A stretch of DNA of 64,000 bases from Hydrogenophaga sp. PAMC20947 (GCF_004795855.1 NZ_CP039252.1:4154001-4218000); one strand, 5' to 3'. Counted from the stretch's first letter, positions 46,300 through 55,358 are shown. The notes: generated by a model from the sequence alone, not told the origin. Numbers and translations are program-made.

Positions 46300-48030
46300 T
46301 CAGGCGGGCGGCTGGGTCAGCGCAGTCACGGCCTGGTGGTGTGTGAGAAACACCCGGCCCGTCAGTTGTTGCAGGAAGTCGCTGCGTTCAAGCCGATCCA
46401 TCACGGGCCCCTTGACCTCGCTCAGGTGCAGCTTCACGCCGGCGTCCTTGAGGCGCAGTGTGATGGCTTCCAGACTCTCCAGTGCGCTGGCGTCAATGGC
46501 ATTGATGGCGCTGCACTGGAGCACCACGTGCTTGATGTCCGGGTGCGCCGCCACCTCGGCCGCGATGTGGTCTTCCAGCGGCCGCGCATTGGCGAAATAC
46601 AGGCTCTCGTCCACCCGCAGACCGAGCACGCCGGGATGGGTTTCAACGGTGTGGCGCAAGACGTTGCGGTAGTGTTCCGTACCGGGCACGCGACCGACCG
46701 TGGCGATGTGTGGCCGGCTGGTGCGCCAGAGGTGCAGCAGCAGCGAGACTCCGACGCCAGCCATCAGGCCCGCCTCGATACCGACCGCCAGGGTCAGAAC
46801 AAAGGTCAAGGCCAGCGCAGTGAAGTCGGTGCGGGCATAGCGCCAGGTGCGCCCAAACGCATGCACATCCACCAGGGTGAGCACGGAGGCCACGATGGTG
46901 GCGGCCAGGGCCGTCTGGGGCAGGTGGTAGAGCGCCGGTGTGAGCAACAGGGCCGCCAGCAGCAAGCCGATGGCGGTGTAGATACCGGCGGCCGGGGTGC
47001 GCGCGCCAGCGTCGAAGTTCACCACCGAGCGCGAGAACCCGCCCGTGACCGGGAAGCCGCCGGTGAGACCCGCTGCGATGTTGGCGGCGCCCAGGCCGCG
47101 CAATTCGGCGTCGGGTTCGATGCGTTCACGCCGTTTGGCCGCGAGCGACTGGCCGAGTGACACCGACTCCACAAATCCCACGAGGCTGATCAGCAGGGCC
47201 GCGGTGGCCAGCTGTTGCACCTGAGGCCACAAGTTGGCATCCAGCTTGGGCAGGGTGAGCGGCGGCAAACCGCCCGGCACCGCGCCCACGACGCGCAGTC
47301 CACCGTCTTCCAGGCGCAACCCCCAGGCGATCAGCGTGGCCACGGCCAGGGCCAGCACGGGCGCGGCCTTGGCGATCACGTCGGAGGCCATGGGCTGGAG
47401 GCCCAGCGCGCGCAGACGGACTTTGAACGAGCGGCGCGCCCACACCAGAAAGACGAGGGTGAGCAAACCAATGGCCGCTGCCGGTGCTTGCCATTGGCCT
47501 ATGTGTTGCCCAAGGCTGGTCGCGAGTTGCGGCAGCGTCTGGCCTTGAAGGGGAATGCCCAGCAGGTGTTTGAGCTGGCTGGCCGCGATCAGCAACCCGG
47601 AGGCCGAAACAAAACCGGAGATCACCGGGTGGCTGAGGAAGTTGGCGATCACGCCCAGGCGCAGCGCGCCCATGAGGAAAAGCATGATCCCGCTCATCAG
47701 CGTCAACAAGGCCACTGCGGCCACATAGCCGACGCTGCCAGCCAGGGCCATGGTGCCCAGCGCCGAGGCCGTCATGATGGAGGTGATGGCCGCCGGGCCC
47801 ACGGCCAGCGTGTTGCTGGTGCCGAACACCGCGTAAGCCACGAGCGGAAGCATGCTGGCGTAAAGACCGGTCTGGGCCGGCATGCCTGCGAGCAGGGCGT
47901 AGGCCAGGCTTTGCGGGATCAGCATCAGGGTGACCACAGCCGCGGCCACGCCGTCGGCCGCCAGGTGCTCGGCGCGGTATTGCGGCGCCCATCGCAAGAT
48001 GGGCAGCCAGTGGGTCAATGGGTTTTTCAT
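46300..48030 (-). CDS. SulP-family anion transporter with STAS domain
   Basis: SLC26/SulP inner-membrane transporter, 576 residues. About 12-14 helices are visible, starting IPQSLAYALLAGMPAQTGLY (family signature) and including FGTSNTLAVGPAAITSIM and AAANIAAGLTGGFPVTGGFSRS-type residues in the core. A C-terminal cytosolic STAS domain (about 450-560) contains LRVDESLYFANARPLEDHI and VVLQCSAINAIDASALESLE. Substrates of the family are sulfate, bicarbonate or other anions; the sulfur-gene neighbours favour sulfate or sulfite, which is inference. It follows the dioxygenase gene on the same strand after 43 bases. Confidence 0.93.
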   Translation of the reverse strand: MKNPLTHWLPILRWAPQYRAEHLAADGVAAAVVTLMLIPQSLAYALLAGMPAQTGLYASMLPLVAYAVFGTSNTLAVGPAAITSIMTASALGTMALAGSVGYVAAVALLTLMSGIMLFLMGALRLGVIANFLSHPVISGFVSASGLLIAASQLKHLLGIPLQGQTLPQLATSLGQHIGQWQAPAAAIGLLTLVFLVWARRSFKVRLRALGLQPMASDVIAKAAPVLALAVATLIAWGLRLEDGGLRVVGAVPGGLPPLTLPKLDANLWPQVQQLATAALLISLVGFVESVSLGQSLAAKRRERIEPDAELRGLGAANIAAGLTGGFPVTGGFSRSVVNFDAGARTPAAGIYTAIGLLLAALLLTPALYHLPQTALAATIVASVLTLVDVHAFGRTWRYARTDFTALALTFVLTLAVGIEAGLMAGVGVSLLLHLWRTSRPHIATVGRVPGTEHYRNVLRHTVETHPGVLGLRVDESLYFANARPLEDHIAAEVAAHPDIKHVVLQCSAINAIDASALESLEAITLRLKDAGVKLHLSEVKGPVMDRLERSDFLQQLTGRVFLTHHQAVTALTQPPA

Positions 48031-48073
48031 GGGTGCGGCACCTGAGCTGGGTTGAGCCGAGTGCTTCAGTGGG

Positions 48074-48970
48074 TCAGACCGCGTTGATCGGAATCTTCAG
48101 GTAGGTCGTGCCATTGTCTTCGGCTGGCGGCAGGTGACCCGCGCGCATGTTGACCTGAACCGCTGGCAGTATCAGAACCGGCATGGCCAGTGTGGCATCG
48201 CGCTTCTGGCGCATGGCGACGAACTCGGTCTCACCTCCGCCACCGGGCAGTTGCACGTTGCAGGCTTTCTGTTCGGCCACGGTGGTGACGCACTGGGGCT
48301 GGCGACCGTCGGGCGGGTAATCGTGGCAGAGGTACAACTCGGTGTTGTCGGGCAGGGCGAGTACGCGCTGTATCGAGCGGTAAAGGGTGGCCGCGCTGCC
48401 GCCGGGGAAGTCGCAACGGGCGGTGCCGTAGTCGGGCATGAACAGCGTGTCGCCGATGAAGGCGGTGGTGCGCAGCGGATCGACACTGTGGTCGCGCACC
48501 ACGTAGGTCATGCAGGCGGGTGTGTGGCCGGGCGTGTGCATCGCGGTGAGTTGCAGGCCGCCGATCTGGAGGTGGTCACCGTCTTTCAGCAGGCGATCGA
48601 ACTGGCTGCCGTCACGCGCGAATTCGCTGCCTGCGTTGAACAGCTTGCCGAAGGTGTTTTGTACGGTGGTGATCTGCGCGCCGATGGCGAGCTGGCCGCC
48701 CAGGCGCTCTTGCAGGTAGGGCGCGGCGGACAGGTGGTCGGCGTGGACGTGGGTTTCCAGCAACCATTGCACAGTCAGGCCGAGCGCGCTGACGCGATCA
48801 ATCAGGCGATCGGCGCTGGTGGTACCGGTGCGGCCGGATTTGGGGTCGTAGTCGAGCACGCTGTCGATCAGCGCGCATTGGGCGCTCGCCTGGTCCCAGA
48901 CGATGTGGCTGAAAGTGAAGGTTGCGGGGTCGAAGAAGGACTCGATGTTCAGTCGTGATGGGGTGGTCAT
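48074..48970 (-). CDS. Persulfide dioxygenase-like MBL-fold hydrolase (Blh/ETHE1 family)
   Basis: Metallo-beta-lactamase-fold protein, 298 residues from 48970. The metal motif is ETHVHADHLSAAPYLQ with His74, His76, Asp78 and His79; further ligands lie in HTPGHTPACMTY and GDTLFMPDYGTARCDFPGG. This combination, with the start FDPATFTFSHIVWD and the GTARCDF loop, is typical of the Blh/ETHE1-type persulfide dioxygenases that turn glutathione persulfide into sulfite. It would act after sulfide oxidation. It sits only 26 bases behind a terminator hairpin that follows the peroxiredoxin gene and is followed by the SulP gene. Confidence 0.9.
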   Translation of the reverse strand: MTTPSRLNIESFFDPATFTFSHIVWDQASAQCALIDSVLDYDPKSGRTGTTSADRLIDRVSALGLTVQWLLETHVHADHLSAAPYLQERLGGQLAIGAQITTVQNTFGKLFNAGSEFARDGSQFDRLLKDGDHLQIGGLQLTAMHTPGHTPACMTYVVRDHSVDPLRTTAFIGDTLFMPDYGTARCDFPGGSAATLYRSIQRVLALPDNTELYLCHDYPPDGRQPQCVTTVAEQKACNVQLPGGGGETEFVAMRQKRDATLAMPVLILPAVQVNMRAGHLPPAEDNGTTYLKIPINAV

Positions 48971-48995
48971 GGTGTGCAACTCCAGAGGGTCATGA

Positions 48996-49028
48996 GAAAA
49001 AGGGCCCAGCCTTTTCAGGTGGGCCCTT
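48996..49028 (-). terminator. Rho-independent terminator between peroxiredoxin and persulfide dioxygenase
   Basis: On the minus strand AAGGGCCCA, an 11-base loop and TGGGCCCTT form a perfect 9-bp stem that runs into five or more T. It lies 18 bases after the peroxiredoxin stop and only 26 bases before the dioxygenase start, leaving little room for a separate promoter. Partial read-through is therefore likely. Confidence 0.85.
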
Positions 49029-49046
49029 GCTGAGCGCACGGTTCGC

Positions 49047-49688
49047 TTACAGCGATTTGGTTGAGTAGTACCAGTCCACCGTCTTGTAACCTTCGCCGGC
49101 GCGCTTGGCAACCGCATCAGCGGTTTTGGGCGGTGGGACGATCACATCGTTGCCAGGCGTCCAGCCTTCAGGCGTGGCAATCGCGTTTTTGTCGCTGGTC
49201 TGCATGGCTTGCAGCAGGCGCACGAACTCTTCGATGCTGCGGCCGTTGCTCATCGGGTAGTACACCATGGCGCGCAGGACACCGTTGGGGTCGATGAAGA
49301 AGGTGGCGCGAACGGCCTGCGTGTCGGCTGCGCCGGGGTGCACCATGCCATAGGCGCGGGCGACATCCATCTTGATGTCTTCAATGATGGGGAAGCTGAT
49401 CTCCACGCCAAATTTTTCCTTGATGCTCTGCGTCCAGGCCAGGTGCGAATACAGGCTGTCGATCGACAGACCGAGCAACTCGCAGTTCATGCTGCGGAAG
49501 GTGTCGGCATGCTTCTGGAAGCCGATGAACTCGGTGGTGCAGACAGGGGTGAAGTCGGCGGGGTGCGAAAACAGGATGAGCCACTTGCCTTTGTAGTCGG
49601 CCAGGCTGCGGTCACCGTGGGTGGTCTTGGCGTTGAAGTCGGGGGCGGCCTCGTTGAGGTGGGGAAATGTGCTGACGGCGGTGTCCAT
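49047..49688 (-). CDS. 1-Cys peroxiredoxin (Prx6 type)
   Basis: Cytosolic thiol peroxidase, 213 residues, reducing hydrogen peroxide and organic peroxides. The active site PADFTPVCTTEF has the peroxidatic Cys50, and the family Arg and the Prx6-type C-terminal extension ATPEGWTPGNDVIVPPP are present. No resolving cysteine in the C-terminal region, so it is the 1-Cys type. AAGGAGG lies six bases before the ATG. Upstream on the minus strand are a TTGACA box (49788-49793) and a TTGAG/CTCAA palindrome. It leads toward the persulfide dioxygenase gene past a terminator. Confidence 0.95.
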   Translation of the reverse strand: MDTAVSTFPHLNEAAPDFNAKTTHGDRSLADYKGKWLILFSHPADFTPVCTTEFIGFQKHADTFRSMNCELLGLSIDSLYSHLAWTQSIKEKFGVEISFPIIEDIKMDVARAYGMVHPGAADTQAVRATFFIDPNGVLRAMVYYPMSNGRSIEEFVRLLQAMQTSDKNAIATPEGWTPGNDVIVPPPKTADAVAKRAGEGYKTVDWYYSTKSL

Positions 49689-49802
49689 GAGAACCTCCTT
49701 GGGGCGGGTTGTTGAAGTGGTCGATCAAGAGAGCGTCTTGTTCGATGGCTTCAGTGTCCATACCCCTGGGCGTTTACCGGTTGCGATTTGTCAAGGCAGC
49801 GG

Positions 49803-49815
49803 TTGAGATTCTCAA
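49803..49815. promoter_or_regulatory. Palindrome TTGAGATTCTCAA upstream of peroxiredoxin
   Basis: A 5-3-5 palindrome lies nine bases upstream of a perfect TTGACA -35 box that faces the peroxiredoxin gene (minus strand). It is a candidate regulator site; no -10 at the right distance was found, so the promoter itself is only likely. Confidence 0.35.
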
Positions 49816-49839
49816 TGGGCCCGATAGCCGCTTGGGTGC

Positions 49840-50958
49840 TCAGAATTCGGTGGCCGCGTCGGTGGTGATCACGCCGCCGCCCAGGCACACTTCGCCGTCG
49901 TAGACTACCGCGCTCTGCCCGGGCGTGACCGCCCATTGCGGATCGCTGAAACGCAGCGTGAAATGCTGGTCGTCGGGGGCTTCGAGTGTGCAAGCTGCGT
50001 CGGCCTGGCGGTAGCGCGTTTTGGCCGCCATGCTGCCCGCGGCAGGCGCGTGGCCGGCGACCCAGCTGGCGTCTTGTGCGTTCAGAGCAGCGGACATCAG
50101 CCAGGGGTGCTCATGGCCTTGCACCACCCACAGTGTGTTCTTTGCTATGTCCTTGCGTGCCACAAACCAGGGGGCATGCTCGTTGCCACCTTTCTGGGCG
50201 CCTTTTTCCTTGATGCCACCGATACCCAGTCCCTGGCGTTGCCCCAGGGTGTAAAAGCTCAGCCCAACGTGTTTGCCGATGGTGCGGCCGTCGGGGTCCT
50301 TGATCGGACCGGGTTCTTTGGCAATGTAGCGGTTCAGAAAATCACGGAAAGGGCGCTCGCCGATGAAGCAGATGCCCGTGCTGTCTTTCTTCTTGGCGTT
50401 GGGCAAACCGATTTGGGCAGCGATGCGGCGCACCTCGGTTTTGGGCAATTCGCCCACCGGGAACAGCGTTTTGCTCAACTGCGCCTGGTTCAGCCGGTGC
50501 AGGAAGTAGCTTTGGTCCTTGAGGGGGTCCAGCCCCTTGAGCAACTCAAAAAAACCATTGCGCTCGCGAACCCGTGCGTAGTGCCCGGTCGCGATCTTCT
50601 CGGCACCCAGGCGCATGGCGTGGTCGAGAAAAGCCTTGAACTTGATCTCGGCGTTGCACAGGATGTCGGGGTTGGGCGTGTGCCCAGCCTGGTATTCGCG
50701 CAGAAATTCGGCGAAGACCCGGTCTTTGTATTCGGCCGCGAAGTTGACGTGCTCGATCTCGATGCCGAGCACATCGGCCACGCTGGCCGCGTCCACGAAG
50801 TCGATGTTGGACGAGCAGAACTCGCTGTCGTCATCGTCTTCCCAGTTCTTCATGAAGATGCCGATGACCTCGTAGCCCTGTTGTTTGAGCAGGTAGGCGC
50901 TCACCGCCGAGTCCACGCCGCCGCTCAAGCCCACCACCACACGCTGTTTATTTGCCAT
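49840..50958 (-). CDS. mnmA: tRNA-specific 2-thiouridylase MnmA
   Basis: Installs sulfur on U34 of Lys, Glu and Gln tRNAs with ATP and a sulfur carrier. Seen: the PP-loop [28 protein letters not shown], the catalytic Cys in ILCNAEIKF and the second in [11 protein letters not shown], and the C-terminal beta-barrel with [18 protein letters not shown]. The 372-residue length is normal. The ATG at 50958 starts [11 protein letters not shown]; an upstream start would add 20 residues. Transcribed divergently from the dioxygenase gene. Confidence 0.97.
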   Translation of the reverse strand: MANKQRVVVGLSGGVDSAVSAYLLKQQGYEVIGIFMKNWEDDDDSEFCSSNIDFVDAASVADVLGIEIEHVNFAAEYKDRVFAEFLREYQAGHTPNPDILCNAEIKFKAFLDHAMRLGAEKIATGHYARVRERNGFFELLKGLDPLKDQSYFLHRLNQAQLSKTLFPVGELPKTEVRRIAAQIGLPNAKKKDSTGICFIGERPFRDFLNRYIAKEPGPIKDPDGRTIGKHVGLSFYTLGQRQGLGIGGIKEKGAQKGGNEHAPWFVARKDIAKNTLWVVQGHEHPWLMSAALNAQDASWVAGHAPAAGSMAAKTRYRQADAACTLEAPDDQHFTLRFSDPQWAVTPGQSAVVYDGEVCLGGGVITTDAATEF

Positions 50959-51121
50959 GGGGTGATTATCTCGCTGTGGCAGGGGTCTGCGCTGGACCAA
51001 GGTTGCGCCTCGCTTCAAATCCTTTCACGGCTGTGACCGTCTGGCGTGGTCGAATTGGGGCCGAGGGCGCCGTACAGTGTCTGGACGCCACTCTGGCTCG
51101 CTCATTCACTGGAATCACACC

Positions 51122-51940
51122 ATGTCCCGACTGCCTGTCGTATTTGTTTCCCACGGCTCACCCATGTTCGCTGTCGATCCGGGCATCGCGGGCCCCGCGC
51201 TGACAGCCCTGGGCCAGCAGCTGCCGCGCCCGAAGGCGGTGCTCATCGTGTCGCCGCACTGGATGACGCCTGAGCCGCGTGTGACCACCTCGATTGCGCC
51301 ACCGACCGTGCACGACTTCGGGGGCTTTCCGCCGGCGCTCTACGGCTTGGACTACCCTGCGCCCGGGCAGCCCGCGCTGGCCGGGCGCGCCATCGCTGTG
51401 TTGCGCGCCGTTGGTTGGGCGGCCGAGGCCGATCCACAGCGTGGCCTGGACCATGGCGCATGGGTGCCTTTGAGCTACCTGTTCCCGCAGGCCGATGTCC
51501 CGGTTTTTCAGGTGTCGTTGCCGGCTCGCCTCGATGGCGCGCAGGCGTATGCGTTCGGTCAGGCGCTGGCGCCCCTGGCCGACGAGGGCGTGCTCATCGT
51601 CGGCTCGGGCAGCCTCACGCACAACCTCTACGAAGTGCGTTTCGACACGCCCGACGCCGTGGGCGAGGCCTATGCCCTGGGGTTTTCGGCCTGGATACAG
51701 GAAACGCTGGCCAGCCACGATCACGAGCGCCTGCAGCAGACCATGGCGCTGGCACCCCAGGCCCTGCGCGCCCATCCCACGCCGGAACACCTGTGGCCGC
51801 TGATGGTGGCGGCGGGCGCTGCGGGCACCGATGCACCGGTCTCGCGCATCGAAGGTGGGATGACCTATGGCGTGCTGTCCATGGATGGCTTCCTGTTCGG
51901 TGGCCTGCCGGCCCCGACCGCCGAGCCGCTTGCCGCCTAA
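51122..51940 (+). CDS. ygiD: DODA-type extradiol aromatic ring-opening dioxygenase
   Basis: LigB-superfamily protein of 272 residues, like E. coli YgiD (4,5-DOPA dioxygenase). Metal-binding and active-site residues are visible: FVSHGSPMFAVDPG, VLIVSPHWMTPEP, GLDHGAWVPLSYL and GSGSLTHNLYEVRF each give a conserved His. The natural substrate may be a catechol but is not known. The start at 51122 drops 15 residues from a longer reading because the first strand begins there. It stands alone. Confidence 0.9.
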   Translation: MSRLPVVFVSHGSPMFAVDPGIAGPALTALGQQLPRPKAVLIVSPHWMTPEPRVTTSIAPPTVHDFGGFPPALYGLDYPAPGQPALAGRAIAVLRAVGWAAEADPQRGLDHGAWVPLSYLFPQADVPVFQVSLPARLDGAQAYAFGQALAPLADEGVLIVGSGSLTHNLYEVRFDTPDAVGEAYALGFSAWIQETLASHDHERLQQTMALAPQALRAHPTPEHLWPLMVAAGAAGTDAPVSRIEGGMTYGVLSMDGFLFGGLPAPTAEPLAA

Positions 51941-52299
51941 GCGGCTTGAGCTTTTGGTGCCTGCAGATTTCCTTTGGCCCTTCCTGTGTTGCATCTCGAG
52001 GTCGGGGCTCGGTCCACCGCGGTCTGCCTCCTATGGTTTTGACGCCGCTGTGGGCGACGCGCTCATCCTGAGCTTGCGGGAATTCATGCGCCACCTTGGC
52101 GTGGATGCACTTTAAACGCCGGATTGATCGCCTGGAGATGGCGGGGCTGCGCCTGTCATCAAACATTCACGTGCTTGACTTATTCTGGGCTTTGCTGGAT
52201 TCTGCGAAGGTGCAGATTTCGGCGATGGCTGGCACGCTTCGTGCAGGCTTTTCGTGAGTTCCAACGTTTCATCCAACTTCCCCGAAAGCGAGTCTTCCC
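51941..52299. other. Intergenic interval of 359 bp upstream of the ABC-eut operon
   Basis: No gene recognised. It holds the sigma-54-type promoter at 52230-52245, and NtrC-like half sites TGCAC (52106-52110) and GGTGCA (52209-52214), which do not make a full palindrome. Confidence 0.5.
52230..52245 (+). promoter_or_regulatory. Sigma-54 (RpoN) promoter of the ABC-eutBC operon
   Basis: TGGCACG, four bases, GTGCA matches the -24/-12 consensus TGGCACG-N4-TTGCA except for one base, with the invariant GG and GC at the right spacing. Transcription would start near 52256, about 44 bases before the first gene. It predicts control by an enhancer-binding activator such as NtrC. Confidence 0.7.
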
Positions 52300-53364
52300 A
52301 TGAAGATCAAGTTCACTACCCTTGCCTTGGCCGCTGCGGCCTTGATGACCAGCGCTGCCCACGCCGACGACAAAACCCTGCGCCTGCTGACCTGGGGGGG
52401 CTATGCGCCGAAAGACGTGATCGAGCAGTTCACGAAAGAGACCGGCTATACCGTCGAGGTCACCACCTCCAACAACGAAGAAATGATCTCCAAGCTGCGC
52501 GCCACGGGCGGCGCCGGTTTCGATCTGGTCCAGCCCAGCCAGGACCGCATCGCCGGTCCGCAGACCGAGTTCCGCATCTACAAGCCCATGGACATGAGCA
52601 AGCTCAAGGCCGAGCTGTTCATTCCTTCGATGCTGAAGTCCACCGAAAAGAACACCACGGTCAACGGCAAGATTTATGGCGTGCCACACATCTGGGGCAC
52701 CGATGGCCTGGTGGTCAACACCAAAACCTCCAAGGCCATGGACTACGCCGACCTGTGCGCGCCTGAAAACGCGGGCAAGGTCAGCATGCGCCTGAAGCGT
52801 CCAACACTGATTGCTTTTGCCTTTGCTTCGGGCAAGGACCCGTTTGCCCTCTACAACGACCCCAAGGCCTATGGCGCCTTGATGGACGAAATGGGCAAGA
52901 AGTTGGCCGACTGCAAGGCCAATGTGAAGTTTTACTGGGACGCCAAGGACCAGCTGCTGGCCGGCATCCGTTCGGGTGAACTGACCACGGCCATGATGTG
53001 GGACACCGGCGGCTGGGAGCTCAACAAGGCCAACCCCGATGTGAAATTCATCGCGCCGAAATCGGGTGCCCTGGGCTGGGTGGATACCTTTGCCCTGCCC
53101 GCCAAAGGCAAGAATGACGCAGCCGCCTACGCGTGGATCAACTACAACATGCGCCCGGAAGTCGCGGCCAAAGTGGCCAGCGCTGCCGGCAACTTCACCG
53201 CCAGCAAAGGCGCCGACCAGATGATGGACCCGGTGCTCAAGAAGCAGTTCGCCGAGAGCTTCCCGGAAGCTGCGCTGAACAACATCAAGTGGTACCCCGC
53301 TGTGCCGGCTGGCATCGAGGAGATCGAAGGTCGCGTGCTCGACCGCGTCAAAGCCGGCAAGTAA
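52300..53364 (+). CDS. Periplasmic substrate-binding protein of polyamine-type ABC transporter
   Basis: 354 residues with a clear signal peptide MKIKFTTLALAAAALMTSAAHA. The mature part starts KTLRLLTWGGYAPKDVIEQF, the PotD/PotF family beginning, and contains FDLVQPSQDRIAG, YGVPHIWGTDGLVVNT and MRPEVAAKVASAAG. The family binds spermidine, putrescine or other cations. Here the operon continues into eutBC, so ethanolamine or a related amino alcohol is a good candidate ligand, by inference only. It is the first gene after the sigma-54 promoter. Confidence 0.92.
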   Translation: MKIKFTTLALAAAALMTSAAHADDKTLRLLTWGGYAPKDVIEQFTKETGYTVEVTTSNNEEMISKLRATGGAGFDLVQPSQDRIAGPQTEFRIYKPMDMSKLKAELFIPSMLKSTEKNTTVNGKIYGVPHIWGTDGLVVNTKTSKAMDYADLCAPENAGKVSMRLKRPTLIAFAFASGKDPFALYNDPKAYGALMDEMGKKLADCKANVKFYWDAKDQLLAGIRSGELTTAMMWDTGGWELNKANPDVKFIAPKSGALGWVDTFALPAKGKNDAAAYAWINYNMRPEVAAKVASAAGNFTASKGADQMMDPVLKKQFAESFPEAALNNIKWYPAVPAGIEEIEGRVLDRVKAGK

Positions 53365-53379
53365 GCCCAGCTGCGCCGC

Positions 53380-54495
53380 GTGTCCGACATCAACGCAGGC
53401 AGTCCCGCCGCGTTGGATCTCGAAGTCTTGGCAGCCCGCAAACGCTACGGTGCGTTTGCGGCGGTCGATGATTTGAGTTTCAACGTGCCGCGGGGCTCAT
53501 TTTTTTCCATCCTTGGCCCATCGGGCTGCGGCAAGACCACGCTGCTGCGCATGATTGCGGGATTCATACCGCCCGACGCGGGTGACATCCGCATCAAGGG
53601 CCAGTCCATGGCGGGCGTGGGTCCCAACAAGCGCCCGGTCAACATGGTGTTCCAGCACCTGGCCTTGTTTCCCATGATGAACGTGGGCGAAAACATCGCC
53701 TATGGCCTGGAGCGCCGCGGTGTCAAAGGGGCTGCGGCCAAAGTCCAGGTGATCGACATGCTCAAGCGTGTCGGGTTGCCGGGCAGCGAGGGCAAACGCA
53801 TCGACCAGCTTTCCGGCGGCCAGAAACAGCGCGTGGCGATTGCCCGCTCCCTGGTGTTGGAGCCGGCGCTGTTGCTGCTCGACGAGCCCTTGGGCGCACT
53901 CGATCTGAAACTGCGGGAGCACATGAAGGTGGAGCTCAAACAATTGCAGGCCGAGGTGGGCACCACCTTTGTGTACATCACGCACGACCAGTCGGAGGCC
54001 TTGGTGATGTCCGATCAGGTGGCCGTGATGAACCACGGCAAGTTTGAGCAGGTGGGCAGCCCTCAGCAGTTGTACTACCAGCCGAAAACCGCTTTTGTGG
54101 CCGGCTTCGTGGGCAACAGCAACCGCTTCGAAGGCGTGATCGAATCGCGCAACGGTGAACAGGTCGAGTTGCGCACCGCACAAGGCCTGGGGCTCTGGGC
54201 GCAGCGCATGGGCACAGCAGACGTGGGCCAAAAAGCCACGCTGTTCATCCGGCCTGAAGCCATTGAGATCGGGCGAAATGCCAACGAGTTGCCTGCGGGT
54301 GATCCGGTGTGGAGTGCCCGCGTACAAAGCGTGTTGTTCGACGGCGGCAACTCCACCGTGCAAGTGACCGAGTCGCGGTCGCAAGCAGCCATGCAGATCG
54401 CCTTGCCGTTGACAGGCCGCCTGGCCGATTTGCGCGCGGGCGATACGGTGCATTTCGGTTATCAGCCTGCCCAGGCCTGGTGCTTCGCTGTATGA
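53380..54495 (+). CDS. ABC transporter ATP-binding protein (PotA type)
   Basis: Energising subunit of the polyamine-type importer, 371 residues from a GTG start. Seen: Walker A LGPSGCGKTTLLRMIAG, Q-loop MVFQHLALFP, signature QLSGGQKQRVAIARSL, Walker B LLLLDEPLGALDL and the switch His in YITHDQSEA. The C-terminal TOBE-type domain (from about 260) starts near FIRPEAIEIG. It starts 15 bases after the binding-protein gene and overlaps the first permease by four bases. Confidence 0.95.
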   Translation: MSDINAGSPAALDLEVLAARKRYGAFAAVDDLSFNVPRGSFFSILGPSGCGKTTLLRMIAGFIPPDAGDIRIKGQSMAGVGPNKRPVNMVFQHLALFPMMNVGENIAYGLERRGVKGAAAKVQVIDMLKRVGLPGSEGKRIDQLSGGQKQRVAIARSLVLEPALLLLDEPLGALDLKLREHMKVELKQLQAEVGTTFVYITHDQSEALVMSDQVAVMNHGKFEQVGSPQQLYYQPKTAFVAGFVGNSNRFEGVIESRNGEQVELRTAQGLGLWAQRMGTADVGQKATLFIRPEAIEIGRNANELPAGDPVWSARVQSVLFDGGNSTVQVTESRSQAAMQIALPLTGRLADLRAGDTVHFGYQPAQAWCFAV

Positions 54496-55358
54496 CGGGG
54501 TCCTCTCAACACCGCTGGATGCTGGGCCTCTTGCTGGCTCCAGCGTTGCTGTGGCTGTTCGGCCTGGTGATCCTGCCCCACATCGAGTTGCTGGTGTTGT
54601 CTTTGCAGGGCCGCGTTGGTCCGGGGGAATACGCGTTCAGCACCGAGCAATACCAGACCTTCATCGACGAGCCGCTGTATTGGAACACCTTTGTGCGCAC
54701 CGCCACGATGTCGGTGCTGGCCACGTTGCTGACCTTGCTGCTGGCATTTCCTGCGGCCTGGTACATCGCCAAGATAGCGCGTGGGCGCGCCAAGACGGCC
54801 TTGCTGGTTTTGTGCCTGCTGCCCTTCTGGGTCAGTGAGATGGTGCGCACGCTGGGTTGGTTGATTCTGTTGCGCGAAACGGGCGTGGTGTCCAGCGTGT
54901 TGCAGGTGGTGGGGCTCGCCGACCAACCGGTGGAGTTGCTGTACCACGATGCCACGATTCTGGTGGGCCTGGTGTATGCCTCGCTGCTGTTCATGGTGAT
55001 CCCGCTGGTCAACAGCCTGGAGAGCCTGGACGACAGCCTGATTGAAGCCGCCTACGACCTGGGTGGCTCCACCGCCAACATCGTGCGGCGCATCGTCATC
55101 CCCCACGCTGCGCCGGGCATTGCCGCCGGCTCCATCGTGGTCTTCATGCTGTGCCTGGGCAACTACCTCACCCCCACCTTGCTGGGTGGCAAGAACTCGC
55201 TCTGGTTCACCGAGCAGATCTACACCCAGTTCATCACCCGATTCAACTGGAACCAGGGCGCGGCGTTCGGCTTCCTGCTGCTGTTCCTGTCCACCGCGCT
55301 GGTCTGGGCTGGCTTGAAAATCACAGGCCAGCGCTTTGGCGCGGTGATGAAAACATGA
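54492..55358 (+). CDS. ABC transporter permease (PotB type)
   Basis: Inner-membrane permease, 288 residues, six helices. Seen: LLAPALLWLFGLVILPHIELLV at helix 1 and the EAA loop EAAYDLGGSTANIVRRIVIP that meets the ATPase. The start at 54492 makes the ATGA overlap with the ATPase gene and removes an upstream stretch that belongs to the other frame. It pairs with the PotC-type permease. Confidence 0.94.
   Translation: MTGSSQHRWMLGLLLAPALLWLFGLVILPHIELLVLSLQGRVGPGEYAFSTEQYQTFIDEPLYWNTFVRTATMSVLATLLTLLLAFPAAWYIAKIARGRAKTALLVLCLLPFWVSEMVRTLGWLILLRETGVVSSVLQVVGLADQPVELLYHDATILVGLVYASLLFMVIPLVNSLESLDDSLIEAAYDLGGSTANIVRRIVIPHAAPGIAAGSIVVFMLCLGNYLTPTLLGGKNSLWFTEQIYTQFITRFNWNQGAAFGFLLLFLSTALVWAGLKITGQRFGAVMKT

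Noticed and set aside
46300..49117. An extra 49 codons at the start of the persulfide dioxygenase frame
   Set aside because: They lie across the terminator hairpin and have no family similarity; the ATG at 48970 has a Shine-Dalgarno and the family start.
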